From positions 124,001 through 188,000 of the forward strand of contig NZ_PQGD01000005.1 of NCBI RefSeq assembly GCF_002915575.1: a stretch of 64,000 nt of DNA, given 5' to 3'. The notes beneath the pieces are model-generated. The model was not told where the DNA came from, ran no database searches, and was given only the letters and a program-made list of their open reading frames with translations. Below are positions 1-9,304 of the stretch, piece by piece. How positions within the stretch are numbered: the first letter of the stretch is position 1; every line of letters starts with the position of its first letter. Position numbers and translations under genes: made by a program. Source of the stretch: Superficieibacter electus. GTDB lineage: Bacteria; Pseudomonadota; Gammaproteobacteria; Enterobacterales; Enterobacteriaceae.

Positions 1-146
1 TAACGAACGGTGGTCTGGTGGGTCGCGTCACGAAAGTGGCAGACAGCGGCTATATTGCCATCGCGCTGAACGACACCACGGAAGTGGTTATCAAACGTGA
101 TTTCGTAGCTGCCGTTCTGCCGAAAGGCACGATGAAGGCGCTGTAA
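1..146 (+). CDS. yajC: YajC, Sec translocon accessory subunit (3' end only)
   Basis: Only the last 47 codons are present, read from base 3 and ending ...KGTMKAL then TAA at 144-146. YajC is a small single-span inner-membrane protein that joins SecD and SecF in the accessory complex of the SecYEG translocon. The visible part is the soluble cytoplasmic tail, with the run DTTEVVIKRDFVAAVLPKG typical of the family. secD follows after 27 bases, the standard yajC-secD-secF order, so the identification rests on both sequence and context. The membrane segment lies outside the window. Confidence 0.95.
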   Translation, partial: TNGGLVGRVTKVADSGYIAIALNDTTEVVIKRDFVAAVLPKGTMKAL

Positions 147-173
147 TTTTTTGATTTCCCAAAGGGAACTGCC

Positions 174-2021
174 GTGTTAAACCGTTATCCTTTGTGGAAG
201 TACATTATGCTGGTCGTCGTGATTGTCGTCGGCCTGCTTTACGCACTTCCCAACCTGTATGGTGAGGATCCGGCTGTTCAGATCACTGGCGTGCGCGGCG
301 GCGTCGCCAGTGAAGAAACGCTGATCCAGATCCAGAATACATTACAAAAAGATAAAATTACCGCGAAGTCTATGGTGCTGGAAGAGGGCGCTATCTTAGT
401 ACGCTTTGACTCCACGGATACCCAACTGCGTGCCCGTGAAGCGCTGGTTGACGTGCTAAGCGATAAATACGTCGTGGCGCTTAACCTTGCTCCGGCCACC
501 CCGCGCTGGCTGGCGGCCATCAAAGCTGAGCCGATGAAGCTGGGTCTCGACCTGCGTGGCGGCGTTCACTTCCTGATGGAAGTGGATATGGACACGGCGC
601 TGGGTAAACTTCAGGAACAGAATATTGACGGCCTGCGCAGCGATTTGCGCGAAAAAGGCATTCCGTATACTACCGTTCGCAAAGAAAATAACTACGGCCT
701 GAGCATTACTTTCCGTGATGCATCTGCCCGTGATGAAGCCGTTTCTTATCTGAGCAAACGTCATCAGGACCTGGTGATTTCCAGCCAGAGCAGCAATGCG
801 CTGCGTGCCGTGATGACCGATGCGCGGTTGAGCGAAGCCCGTGAATACGCGGTCCAGCAGAACATCAATATTCTGCGTAACCGTGTTAACCAACTGGGCG
901 TTGCAGAGCCAGTCGTTCAGCGTCAGGGTGCCGACCGGATCGTCGTAGAGCTACCGGGGATTCAGGATACCGCACGCGCGAAAGAAATTCTTGGCGCGAC
1001 CGCAACGCTGGAATTCCGTCTGGTCAATACCAACGTCGATCAGGCTGCTGCCGCATCTGGCCGCATACCGGGTGATTCCGAAGTGAAGCAAATGCGTGAA
1101 GGCCAGCCGGTCGTGCTGTTCAAGCGTGTGATCCTCACCGGTGACCATATCACTGACTCCACCTCAAATCAGGATGAGTACAACCAGCCGCAGGTTAATA
1201 TCTCGCTTGACAGCGCTGGCGGTAACATCATGTCTAACTTCACCAAGGACAATATCGGTAAACCGATGGCGACCCTGTTTGTGGAGTATAAAGACAGCGG
1301 TAAGAAAGATGCTAACGGTCGCTCGGTACTGGTGAAGCAGGAAGAGGTGATTAACGTTGCCAATATCCAGTCTCGTCTGGGTAACAGCTTCCGTATTACC
1401 GGTATTAACAACCCGAATGAAGCCCGTCAGTTGTCATTACTGCTGCGTGCCGGTGCGTTGATTGCGCCGATTCAGATTGTGGAAGAACGTACCATCGGCC
1501 CAACCCTGGGGATGCAGAACATTAAGCAGGGTCTGGAAGCGTGTCTGGCAGGTTTGGCCGTCTCCATTCTGTTTATGATCGTCTTCTATAAGAAGTTTGG
1601 CCTGATTGCGACCAGCGCACTGGTGGCGAACCTGGTGTTGATTGTCGGGATTATGTCGCTCCTGCCGGGGGCAACGTTGAGTATGCCAGGCATCGCGGGG
1701 ATCGTCTTAACCCTTGCGGTGGCGGTTGACGCCAACGTACTGATTAACGAACGTATCAAAGAAGAATTGAGCAACGGGCGTACAGTTCAGCAGGCGATCA
1801 ACGAAGGCTATGCGGGCGCGTTTAGTTCCATCTTCGATGCGAACATCACCACGCTGATTAAAGTGCTGATCCTGTACGCTGTCGGTACCGGGGCAATTAA
1901 AGGGTTCGCGATCACTACCGGTATTGGTGTGGCGACGTCGATGTTTACCGCGATTGTCGGTACGCGTGCCATCGTAAACCTGTTGTATGGCGGCAAACGC
2001 GTCAACAAGCTGTCAATCTGA
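174..2021 (+). CDS. secD: SecD, protein-export membrane protein
   Basis: SecD works with SecF to pull translocating proteins across the inner membrane using the proton-motive force. The 615-residue product equals the E. coli length. It has an N-terminal membrane segment (about residues 9-27), the large periplasmic P1 region starting near the LGLDLRGG motif, and a C-terminal block of five membrane helices with the conserved [15 protein letters not shown] stretch, whose Asp is implicated in proton movement. The start is GTG at 174, preceded by AAAGGGA at 161-167. secF begins 10 bases after the stop, so the two are co-transcribed. Confidence 0.98.
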   Translation: MLNRYPLWKYIMLVVVIVVGLLYALPNLYGEDPAVQITGVRGGVASEETLIQIQNTLQKDKITAKSMVLEEGAILVRFDSTDTQLRAREALVDVLSDKYVVALNLAPATPRWLAAIKAEPMKLGLDLRGGVHFLMEVDMDTALGKLQEQNIDGLRSDLREKGIPYTTVRKENNYGLSITFRDASARDEAVSYLSKRHQDLVISSQSSNALRAVMTDARLSEAREYAVQQNINILRNRVNQLGVAEPVVQRQGADRIVVELPGIQDTARAKEILGATATLEFRLVNTNVDQAAAASGRIPGDSEVKQMREGQPVVLFKRVILTGDHITDSTSNQDEYNQPQVNISLDSAGGNIMSNFTKDNIGKPMATLFVEYKDSGKKDANGRSVLVKQEEVINVANIQSRLGNSFRITGINNPNEARQLSLLLRAGALIAPIQIVEERTIGPTLGMQNIKQGLEACLAGLAVSILFMIVFYKKFGLIATSALVANLVLIVGIMSLLPGATLSMPGIAGIVLTLAVAVDANVLINERIKEELSNGRTVQQAINEGYAGAFSSIFDANITTLIKVLILYAVGTGAIKGFAITTGIGVATSMFTAIVGTRAIVNLLYGGKRVNKLSI

Positions 2022-2031
2022 GGAGTGCGAT

Positions 2032-3003
2032 GTGGCACAGGAATATACTGTTGAACAACTGAACCACGGCCGTAAAGTCTATGACTTTATGCGCTGGGAC
2101 TACTGGGCTTTCGGCATTTCAGGGCTATTGCTGGTGGCGGCCATTGTCATTATGGGCGTGCGCGGCTTTAACTGGGGTCTCGACTTCACCGGTGGTACCG
2201 TTATTGAAATCACGCTGGAAAAACCGGCTGATATGGACGTGATGCGCGAAGCGCTGCAAAAAGCGGGTTTTGAAGAACCGCAGTTGCAGAACTTCGGCAG
2301 CAGCCACGACATCATGGTACGTATGCCACCAACCGAAGGTGAAAGTGGTGGTCAGGTACTGGGCAGCAAAGTACTGAGTGTGATTAACGAGTCCACGAGC
2401 CAGAATGCGGCCGTTAAGCGTATTGAGTTCGTTGGCCCAAGCGTGGGTGCCGATCTGGCGCAAACCGGCGCGATGGCGCTGATGGTGGCGTTAATCTCCA
2501 TCCTCGTGTACGTCGGTTTCCGCTTCGAATGGCGACTGGCGGCAGGCGTGGTTATCTCGCTGGCGCACGACGTGATTATCACGCTCGGGATTTTGTCGTT
2601 GTTCCATATCGAAATTGACCTGACGATCGTGGCATCATTGATGTCGGTCATCGGTTACTCGCTGAACGACAGCATCGTGGTATCAGACCGTATTCGTGAA
2701 AACTTCCGCAAAATTCGTCGCGGGACGCCTTACGAAATCTTTAACGTGTCGCTGACCCAGACGCTGCACCGTACCTTGATTACCTCAGGGACAACGTTAG
2801 TGGTTATCCTGATGCTGTACCTCTTCGGTGGTCCGGTACTGGAAGGCTTCTCGCTGACAATGCTGATCGGTGTTTCAATTGGTACCGCGTCGTCCATCTA
2901 TGTTGCTTCAGCGCTGGCGCTGAAACTCGGTATGAAGCGCGAGCATATGCTCCAGCAGAAAGTCGAGAAAGAAGGGGCGGATCAGCCGTCCATTCTGCCG
3001 TAA
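2032..3003 (+). CDS. secF: SecF, protein-export membrane protein
   Basis: Partner of SecD in the translocation motor. The product is 323 residues, as in E. coli, with an N-terminal helix, a short periplasmic domain after [12 protein letters not shown], and five C-terminal helices carrying [18 protein letters not shown] chose GTG at 2032 (protein [10 protein letters not shown]..., read as M) because AGGAG at 2021-2025 is correctly spaced and E. coli SecF starts [10 protein letters not shown]. An ATG at 1987 in the same frame lies inside secD and is not the start. A strong terminator follows, ending the yajC-secDF transcript. In E. coli yajD comes next; it is absent here. Confidence 0.97.
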   Translation: MAQEYTVEQLNHGRKVYDFMRWDYWAFGISGLLLVAAIVIMGVRGFNWGLDFTGGTVIEITLEKPADMDVMREALQKAGFEEPQLQNFGSSHDIMVRMPPTEGESGGQVLGSKVLSVINESTSQNAAVKRIEFVGPSVGADLAQTGAMALMVALISILVYVGFRFEWRLAAGVVISLAHDVIITLGILSLFHIEIDLTIVASLMSVIGYSLNDSIVVSDRIRENFRKIRRGTPYEIFNVSLTQTLHRTLITSGTTLVVILMLYLFGGPVLEGFSLTMLIGVSIGTASSIYVASALALKLGMKREHMLQQKVEKEGADQPSILP

Positions 3004-3032
3004 GCAGAACACAAACTGGTATTACGCTCTGA

Positions 3033-3058
3033 ATCCTGGCCAGCTGGCCAGGATTTTT
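3033..3058 (+). terminator. Rho-independent terminator after secF
   Basis: A perfect 22-base palindrome (arms ATCCTGGCCAG and CTGGCCAGGAT) at 3033-3054 runs into TTTTTAT, 30 bases after the secF stop codon. Confidence 0.85.
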
Positions 3059-3166
3059 ATAGCTGGACTCGTATAGCGTGACAATGCTCCAGGGATCAGT
3101 CTTGCTATTACCAACCTTTCTGCACTTTATGTGTGATGATTAGAGTAATATTAGGATAGATGTTTT

Positions 3167-3838
3167 ATGAACAGGGAATTGGTTCGATTTAACCCTCATG
3201 GATGTCGTAATAGTATTGGTGATTCAATTATTGTTGACTACGATCTGGCTTCGTTTACCGGGCTGATAAAAAATTTTACTCAGTTTCTGAAAAAATATTA
3301 CAAAGTATATAGAATTTATCCTCGTGTTGTTACATTACCCTGCATTTCTATTGCTATCGCACTGGTCATGGCGTGTATTAGTTCAGTATTCCCTCTCGTT
3401 AGCTGGATTAAAATCCTGAGCGCTATATCTTATGTTGCGGTAATGGTCTTTGTCGCAGCAACCATAGGGATTCAGGTTAACCTTTGGATATGGCTTTTTG
3501 GATTTCGTGAAATGGCCCGGGCACTTTACCGGGCAGATTTCAGCCAGCCAGCCCGTTACACTTTTTATCAGGAAGGTATAGTTTTTACCGATCCCTGGCA
3601 GTATGGTGCCTTATCCTGGGATGATTTTTATATTATTCAACGAACGGATGAATTCCTTGCATTTATCTTTTGTCCTAAAAATACGCCAAAAGGAAAAATT
3701 ACAGCAGGGTATTTACCGATTTTGATACCAGCAAAAGCATTGGATAAACATGCTGAGCTATTTATTTTTTTAGCGGAAAATGCGGGCGTTGATTTTGATT
3801 TTATTTATAAAGATAATTCAACCCATCAGAGAAAATGA
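3167..3838 (+). CDS. YcxB-like membrane protein of unknown function
   Basis: 223 residues. Two hydrophobic segments, about residues 52-75 and 82-112, form a hairpin. They are followed by a soluble C-terminal part (about 125-215) containing FYQEGIVFTDPWQYGALSWDDFYII, which resembles the YcxB-like C-terminal domain (a PH-like fold found in small membrane proteins); this assignment is from pattern recognition only. Base composition is clearly lower in G+C than secDF and codon use is A/T rich, which suggests acquisition by transfer. It stands alone between secF and the glycan operon, where E. coli has yajD. The start ATG at 3167 is preceded by AGGAT. No function can be assigned. Confidence 0.75.
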   Translation: MNRELVRFNPHGCRNSIGDSIIVDYDLASFTGLIKNFTQFLKKYYKVYRIYPRVVTLPCISIAIALVMACISSVFPLVSWIKILSAISYVAVMVFVAATIGIQVNLWIWLFGFREMARALYRADFSQPARYTFYQEGIVFTDPWQYGALSWDDFYIIQRTDEFLAFIFCPKNTPKGKITAGYLPILIPAKALDKHAELFIFLAENAGVDFDFIYKDNSTHQRK

Positions 3839-3970
3839 GCGTACCAAAGCTTGATTTCATCGATCATGTGCGCAGGCTTAACTTTTTCTCCTCCAGATTG
3901 ACAATGATCGACTCCATCTGACTTCCGGTTGAGGAGAGTCTCACTGCCTGATGCGTGGGTAAGACCGGTA

Positions 3971-3995
3971 ATGAGGGGGTGCTTACGCCCCTCAT
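3971..3995 (-). terminator. Possible hairpin terminator of the glycan operon
   Basis: Arms ATGAGGGG (3971-3978) and CCCCTCAT (3988-3995) lie 16 bases beyond the stop of the last gene of the minus-strand operon. No T-run follows on the minus strand, so this could be a processing or stabilising 3' hairpin rather than a true intrinsic terminator. Confidence 0.4.
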
Positions 3996-4010
3996 CCCGC
4001 TGAAAACCGC

Positions 4011-4907
4011 TTAAATCCTCAGTCCGTCAGTCATTACTACCGGCTCAATCGTCTCCCCGCTAAAGATCAGCTTATCCAGACACAGCATCCGGTGTCCCGC
4101 CTCATTATCGCCAGGGATACGTCGGTGATAGGCGATCAGCCATTGGTCTTCATCGTTGAGCGCAATACAGCTATGATGCCCCGGCCCGTCGGCGATCGGC
4201 TGCGCGGTCAGTAGGGTGGTACGCGGGCCAGCGAAGACAAATGGCGAGTCGCTGGCAGTCGTCACGGCGCGATAGCTACCGTTGGTCCAGTTGCCCTCCG
4301 ACCACATAAAATGATACCGGCCCCGGCGCTTGATCATGCAGGGAGCCTCGACGTAGCCGGGAATATCGATCTCGCGAAATACGGTCCCATCCTCGAAAGG
4401 GATAAACCCGTCCATGTCAGGGTTCATCTGAGCAACATTGCAGTGTCCCCAGCCGCCGTAATAAAGGTATATTTTACCGTCATCATCGGCAAACAGGTGG
4501 GCATCTATGGGCTGCGCGTCGTTAATAAAGCGGTCAATCAGCGGCTTTTTGAGTAGTGCCCGAAATGGACCCGCAGGCGAGTCTGCGACGGCAATTTCCA
4601 GCCCGCCGACCTGGTCGTTATCCTGAATGTCATTCGAGGCAAAAATCAGATAGTACCTGTTATTGGCGGCAACAATCGTCGGTGCCCAGACCGCACGCCA
4701 GATCCATGGGAAGTCAGCCATCTCAACGATCCCGGCATGTTTCTCCCAGTGCACTAAATCCGGGGAAGAAAATGCGTCGATATTCAGTTGCTGCTTATAG
4801 TCGGTGAAAGAGCGGGTAACGTAGATCCAGTACTGACCTGCATAAAAACGGATTTCCGGGTCGGCGTACCAGCCCTCGATCAGCGGATTTTTCACAGTGA
4901 TTGTCAT
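4011..4907 (-). CDS. GH43-family glycosidase, probable arabinofuranosidase/xylosidase
   Basis: 298 residues with a five-bladed beta-propeller pattern of glycoside hydrolase family 43. The three expected acids are visible: Asp16 in WYADPE (general base), Asp135 in QPIDAHLF (pKa modulator) and Glu187 in GYVEAPC (general acid). The known family acts on alpha-L-arabinofuranosides, beta-xylosides or related sugars; the exact substrate cannot be read from sequence. There is no signal peptide, so it acts in the cytoplasm on imported oligosaccharides. It is the last gene of the ABC/GH operon. I prefer ATG at 4907 because AAAAGGA lies 7 bases upstream; an ATG at 4913 overlaps the upstream stop as ATGA but sits too close to that ribosome site. 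Confidence 0.87.
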   Translation of the reverse strand: MTITVKNPLIEGWYADPEIRFYAGQYWIYVTRSFTDYKQQLNIDAFSSPDLVHWEKHAGIVEMADFPWIWRAVWAPTIVAANNRYYLIFASNDIQDNDQVGGLEIAVADSPAGPFRALLKKPLIDRFINDAQPIDAHLFADDDGKIYLYYGGWGHCNVAQMNPDMDGFIPFEDGTVFREIDIPGYVEAPCMIKRRGRYHFMWSEGNWTNGSYRAVTTASDSPFVFAGPRTTLLTAQPIADGPGHHSCIALNDEDQWLIAYHRRIPGDNEAGHRMLCLDKLIFSGETIEPVVMTDGLRI

Positions 4908-4909
4908 GA

Positions 4910-6211
4910 TCATTCCTTTTGATGAATCAAATCGTTAAGTCTGAGGCCACAATAATCCAGCGCCAGTTCGCAGAACATGGCGTTGGCCCAGGAGAACCAC
5001 GGGCGGGTATAACGGGAGGGATCGCTGGGATCGAACGATTCGTGCATCATGCCGGTGTTGTCGTCGGTGTCGATCAGCATCTTAATCATGGCGAGCTTTT
5101 CCGCCGGATCGTCAGTGGTCAGGCCCTGCACCGCCAGCGCAATCGGCCAAATATAACCGGTCGGCGTATGCGGGCTGCCGACGCCCTGCGCGTACTTCCC
5201 GGTGCGGTAAAATGGATTGTCTGTACTTAAGATAAAGCGTCGGGTGTTCAGGTAGCGCGGATCGTCTTTTGCCAGCGCGCCCAGCAGCGGCAGTGACAAA
5301 AGTGATGGGACATTAGCGTCGTCCATCAACAGCACATTGCCGAGACCGTCCGTTTCATAGCAGTACATTTCGCCATAATCAGGATGCCGGACCACGGCAT
5401 GCGCCTCAATTCCGGCACGGATTGTCGCTCGTAGCGCGACAGCATTACAGCGCATTGCATTATCATGCAGAACATCGCGGGCAATATCTTCCAGGTAACC
5501 CAGTGCCACGGTGGCGAAAAAATTCGCAGGGACCAGATAACCCCAGGTACAGGCATCGTCGCTTGGGCGAAAACCCGACCAGGTCATTCCGGTGTAGCTT
5601 ACCGGCGCGCCTTTGCCGTTACAAGGAAGCGTATCCGTAGGCGCAGGGGGGTTAGGACGCTGGAAATGATAGGCAGAGCGTTGCCCGTGATGCTGCTCGG
5701 TTTCCCACAGCTCCAGGATCAGACGGCTGGCCTGGATAAACGTTTGATCAAAATGCGTGGTAATGCCGGTGATTTTCCAGAACAGCCAGGCAAGCTGAAG
5801 CGGATAGCAGAGGGAGTCAATTTCGTATTTGCGCTCCCAGATTTGCGCGTGCATCGCCGTTAGATCGCTTTGATGACCTGAACCGTCAGGATGGCGATTA
5901 AACGCGTTAGCGTAGGGATCAAGCGTAATAAAATGCATCTGCTGGCTGATCACGCCAGCAATCAACGTCTGTAACTCGCGGTGTTGCTGACAAAAAAGCA
6001 AATAAGGACGTATCTGGCAGGCGGAGTCCCGCAACCACATAGCAGGGATATCGCCGGTGATAATAAAAACGCCGTTATCGCTTTTTTGCACGGTGGTATC
6101 CAGCGTATTAGCCAGGCCACGCTCAAGGATTTCGGCGATTTTTACATTTCCGGTACAGCGTAAGGCCTGCGCTTTGCTGATAGCAATAAATTCACGATCT
6201 TGTACATTCAT
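4910..6211 (-). CDS. GH125-family exo-alpha-1,6-mannosidase
   Basis: 433 residues, the former DUF1237 and now glycoside hydrolase family 125 (metal-independent exo-alpha-1,6-mannosidases, inverting). Family hallmarks are seen in order: ITGDIPAMWLRDS, ITLDPYANAFN, TGMTWSGFRPSDDACTWGY (region of the catalytic Asp), GSPHTPTGYIWPIALA, and GMMHESFDPSDPSRYTRPWF (region of the catalytic Glu). No signal peptide, hence cytoplasmic. I chose ATG at 6211 (MNVQDREF) because the longer frame opening at 6289 runs back through a hairpin into the ABC ATPase gene; the ribosome site at 6211 is weak. It overlaps the start of the GH43 gene by a few bases, suggesting translational coupling. It implies that the substrate carries alpha-mannose. 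Confidence 0.88.
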   Translation of the reverse strand: MNVQDREFIAISKAQALRCTGNVKIAEILERGLANTLDTTVQKSDNGVFIITGDIPAMWLRDSACQIRPYLLFCQQHRELQTLIAGVISQQMHFITLDPYANAFNRHPDGSGHQSDLTAMHAQIWERKYEIDSLCYPLQLAWLFWKITGITTHFDQTFIQASRLILELWETEQHHGQRSAYHFQRPNPPAPTDTLPCNGKGAPVSYTGMTWSGFRPSDDACTWGYLVPANFFATVALGYLEDIARDVLHDNAMRCNAVALRATIRAGIEAHAVVRHPDYGEMYCYETDGLGNVLLMDDANVPSLLSLPLLGALAKDDPRYLNTRRFILSTDNPFYRTGKYAQGVGSPHTPTGYIWPIALAVQGLTTDDPAEKLAMIKMLIDTDDNTGMMHESFDPSDPSRYTRPWFSWANAMFCELALDYCGLRLNDLIHQKE

Positions 6212-6238
6212 AGGTTCAGCGGTTCTCGTGATAAATAG

Positions 6239-6264
6239 CCTTACCCGCTGCAAAGCGGGTAAGG
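6239..6264 (-). other. Intercistronic hairpin between ABC ATPase and GH125 genes
   Basis: Perfect 11-bp stem, arms CCTTACCCGCT (6239-6249) and AGCGGGTAAGG (6254-6264), with a 4-base loop. On the minus-strand transcript it follows the ATPase stop codon directly. There is no T-run, so it is more likely an mRNA-stability or processing element than a terminator. Confidence 0.6.
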
Positions 6265-6267
6265 GAT

Positions 6268-7380
6268 TTACGCTGACAGGCGAGGGCACGCCTGTTCATT
6301 ACTGTCGAAAAGATGGCAGCAGCGTGCCGGGATATGCAGTCTGACCGTACTGTAGCGTTGATATTGATGATAGCCGTTGAGCTTTGCCGTCAAATCATCC
6401 TCAAGATACAGGCAAGTGGCATCGCCGAGTTGCTCGATAAAATGGATTGGCCGTTCAAGGGTATTGTCGCCTGCCTCCGACGTCAGCGTGATATGCTCCG
6501 GACGTATTCCAAGCGTGACGTTTTCACCAACGGATAAATATTTGCCGTCTACCTGCACGCTGAGTATTTCTTTATCAGAAAGTTTGACATCTACGTGATC
6601 GGAATGAATTTCTGCTACCTGTGCTGCTAAAAAATTCATTCGTGGTGAGCCAATAAAGCTGGCGGTAAATTTATTGCGCGGATGCTCATACAACTCCATA
6701 GGTGAGCCAATTTGCGCCACACTCCCGTATTTATTGACGTTCTCGCCGCTATTAAGCAGTACGATTTTGTCTGCCAGCGTCATGGCCTCGACCTGATCGT
6801 GGGTAACATAAATCGTCGCGACATTTTCAAATTCACGATGCAACCGGCCAATCTCAAGGCGCATTTGCGCGCGCAGACCGGCGTCAAGGTTAGACAGCGG
6901 TTCATCAAACAGAAATGCGCCGGGTTTGCGAACAATAGCGCGCCCGATGGCCACGCGTTGTCGCTGTCCGCCAGAGAGGGCGGCCGGGCGACGAGTAAGC
7001 AGATCTTCCAGCTGGAGGGATTTGGCCGCGGCAGCGACCTGGACTTTAATCTCCTCGTCAGGCATCCTGGCCATCTTTAAGGCAAACCCCATATTTTCCT
7101 CAACCGTCATATGGGGATAGAGCGCATAGTTCTGAAAAACCATCGCAATGCCCCTCTCGGAAGAGGGGACATCGGTCATGCGTTTTTCATCAATATACAG
7201 TTCACCTGCGGAGATCTCCTCCAGCCCGGCGATCATCCGTAGCAGGGTGGATTTACCGCAGCCAGACGGGCCAACGATGACGCAAAATTCGCCCTGGTTA
7301 ATGGTCAGGTTGATATCGTTAATCACAATCTGTTTCGCCGAATACGCTTTGTAGACGGACGCTAATCGTATTGTTGCCAT
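6268..7380 (-). CDS. Sugar ABC transporter ATP-binding protein (MsmK/UgpC type)
   Basis: 370 residues. Walker A GPSGCGKST near residues 37-45, Q-loop in VFQNYALYPHM, signature LSGGQRQRVAIGRAI, Walker B FLFDEPLSNLDA and H-loop YVTHDQ are all intact. The C-terminal 130 residues form the TOBE/regulatory domain of the CUT1 sugar-importer class (MalK, UgpC, MsmK). It supplies ATP hydrolysis for the two permeases encoded upstream. AAGGTGA lies 5 bases before ATG 7380. It is placed between the GH127 and GH125 genes rather than next to the permeases, but all genes are on one strand with short gaps. Confidence 0.93.
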   Translation of the reverse strand: MATIRLASVYKAYSAKQIVINDINLTINQGEFCVIVGPSGCGKSTLLRMIAGLEEISAGELYIDEKRMTDVPSSERGIAMVFQNYALYPHMTVEENMGFALKMARMPDEEIKVQVAAAAKSLQLEDLLTRRPAALSGGQRQRVAIGRAIVRKPGAFLFDEPLSNLDAGLRAQMRLEIGRLHREFENVATIYVTHDQVEAMTLADKIVLLNSGENVNKYGSVAQIGSPMELYEHPRNKFTASFIGSPRMNFLAAQVAEIHSDHVDVKLSDKEILSVQVDGKYLSVGENVTLGIRPEHITLTSEAGDNTLERPIHFIEQLGDATCLYLEDDLTAKLNGYHQYQRYSTVRLHIPARCCHLFDSNEQACPRLSA

Positions 7381-7391
7381 GGCATCACCTT

Positions 7392-9269
7392 TTAATGTGC
7401 TTCCGCCTGCTTCTGGCGTCCGTCAACCCATGGAAACTCTGCGATACGAATACGTGCACAGCCATAGGGGACCAGCGTGATGGTTGATGGGCATGACATT
7501 GCGTCATAAGCCGGACTGTTAGGCACCGGGCCTGCCGAATTATCGACGACCTTCCAGGTAGGTAACCGTCGTGCGCTCGCCCGTAATGTTAGCGGGGCGC
7601 TGGCCAGCGCAAACGGCTGTTCACCGGAAGGTTGATAGTGGATCTCACGAACTTCCGCGCCAGTTTCCGGCTGCACGTCCAGCGCATAATTCCAGGTGGA
7701 ACGTGCACGTACCTCCCAGTCACCGGTCAACGCGCCGCCGGGAATTTTTTCCCAGATTTCACCGGGCGTGAGTGCCATCAGTAACGGACCGTAATACAGA
7801 CTGACCGCATTGTGCTGACGGGGTTCGACGGCGACCTGGCGCTCAAATGTCACACTGAGGTTATCACCGGTGTGCCATTGCCGGGTAACGGGCAGATAGC
7901 CGCAGGTACTGACGTTAGGAAGCGTATTTCCATTAAGCGTAATACGTGTGCCGCGACTCCATGACGGAATGCGTAACCATAACGTTTTTTCCCCTTCTGG
8001 CGCAGAATGCACCGTAAAGATCAGATCGCCATTAAACGGATAATCGGTATCCAGCGACACCTTCCAGTCACCCGATTCAACACGTGCCGGGGCGTACATC
8101 ATGCAGGCTAAATCTTTTTCACCGGCACGCATAAACAGACTGTTGCAGAATTTTGGCCAGCCCTGATGATAGTTTGCGGTACAGCAACCGAAGTTTGGCT
8201 CCAGGCCGAAGGTATTGCATTCATCGCCGCTATACGTCCAGTTACGCTGGGCAACGCTGGCGGCAATTTGATTTGGCTGTTGATGATACTGGTGCGCCAT
8301 CATATCCGCCGTGATCCCGGCAGGGAGGGCGTTAAACGCAATACGCTCAAGACGTTCGGCAAACTGCGCGTCGCCGTAAATGCGCAGTAAATTTTCCAGC
8401 GAATACATTAGCTCAACGATGGCGCATAACTCCACGCCTTGTTCCGGAGCGTTGCCTGCCAGCCATTCATCGCCGGAGAACATGCCCTGTGCCTGGCCGT
8501 GATGGCGATCCAGCTCGCTAAAACAGCGCTGAATTTCTGTCAGTCGTTCACGCCGTTGATGAACATCATCATGCATGGCCGAGTATTTCATGCCCATCGC
8601 CACGTTGACGACGTGGGTGAGGTGTGAAAAGTAATTCACCGGACCCGTCGGCAAATGATGAAGAATAAAGTCCGGCCAGTGGTTACCCTGCTCCAGTAAA
8701 AGTCTGGCAAGTTTCGGCAAGGTGTCATCATCGGGTAACTGCTTCCATGCCCATAAAACGGTCAGAACGTTATCAGCAGCGCGAGCCTTGCCCCAGTCGC
8801 TCAGCGGGCGCTCAGGTAAATGGCGGAGCTGATAATGAAAATAGCGCTGCATAAAAGGTAACACGCGTGGATCGCTGGTGGCGTCGGCATATTGCATTAG
8901 CACTTTTAACGCGACCATGCGCGGCCACCAGTCACTGTTGTGCTGCGGTCCGAACCAGCCTTCGGCGTCCTGGCTGTTAAGCATCCATTCAATCCACTTC
9001 TGCGTTTTTTTAATCAATTTGTCATCATGCAGGCAGTACGCCAGCGGCAGCATACCGTCTAAATAATAAGGGCCGCGCTCCCAGCTTTCGCCGCTGCCGC
9101 CTAACCAGCCGCTGTTTGGGCCAACATCAGGCCATACTTCCTCCAGTTGACCAGAAAGTCCCTGCGCCTGAAGTGTTAACTGGCGCTTCAGCCACCCGAG
9201 AGGCTGAATATTTCCTGGATTGATAAACGACAGCGTTCCAGGAATGGCTGATACGGTATTTAGCTTCAT
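7392..9269 (-). CDS. GH127-family beta-L-arabinofuranosidase-like protein
   Basis: 625 residues, DUF1680/GH127 fold (alpha/alpha barrel plus beta-sandwiches). The unusual zinc-thiolate active site of the characterised Bifidobacterium enzyme maps well: Glu280-x-Cys282 and Cys362-Cys363 (in NFGCCTANYHQGWPKF) correspond to its Glu-x-Cys and Cys-Cys zinc ligands, with Cys362 as the expected nucleophile and Glu268 as a candidate acid/base. It should remove terminal beta-L-arabinofuranose, though related families accept other furanosides. No signal peptide, so cytoplasmic. GGAGA precedes ATG 9269. The ATPase gene starts 11 bases after its stop. Confidence 0.86.
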   Translation of the reverse strand: MKLNTVSAIPGTLSFINPGNIQPLGWLKRQLTLQAQGLSGQLEEVWPDVGPNSGWLGGSGESWERGPYYLDGMLPLAYCLHDDKLIKKTQKWIEWMLNSQDAEGWFGPQHNSDWWPRMVALKVLMQYADATSDPRVLPFMQRYFHYQLRHLPERPLSDWGKARAADNVLTVLWAWKQLPDDDTLPKLARLLLEQGNHWPDFILHHLPTGPVNYFSHLTHVVNVAMGMKYSAMHDDVHQRRERLTEIQRCFSELDRHHGQAQGMFSGDEWLAGNAPEQGVELCAIVELMYSLENLLRIYGDAQFAERLERIAFNALPAGITADMMAHQYHQQPNQIAASVAQRNWTYSGDECNTFGLEPNFGCCTANYHQGWPKFCNSLFMRAGEKDLACMMYAPARVESGDWKVSLDTDYPFNGDLIFTVHSAPEGEKTLWLRIPSWSRGTRITLNGNTLPNVSTCGYLPVTRQWHTGDNLSVTFERQVAVEPRQHNAVSLYYGPLLMALTPGEIWEKIPGGALTGDWEVRARSTWNYALDVQPETGAEVREIHYQPSGEQPFALASAPLTLRASARRLPTWKVVDNSAGPVPNSPAYDAMSCPSTITLVPYGCARIRIAEFPWVDGRQKQAEAH

Positions 9270-9304
9270 GCTCGTTCTCCATGAAATAACAGATAAGTAA
9301 TGGA

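Noticed and set aside
1987-2031. Upstream in-frame ATG extension of secF
   Set aside because: It lies inside secD; GTG at 2032 has the ribosome site and matches the known SecF start.
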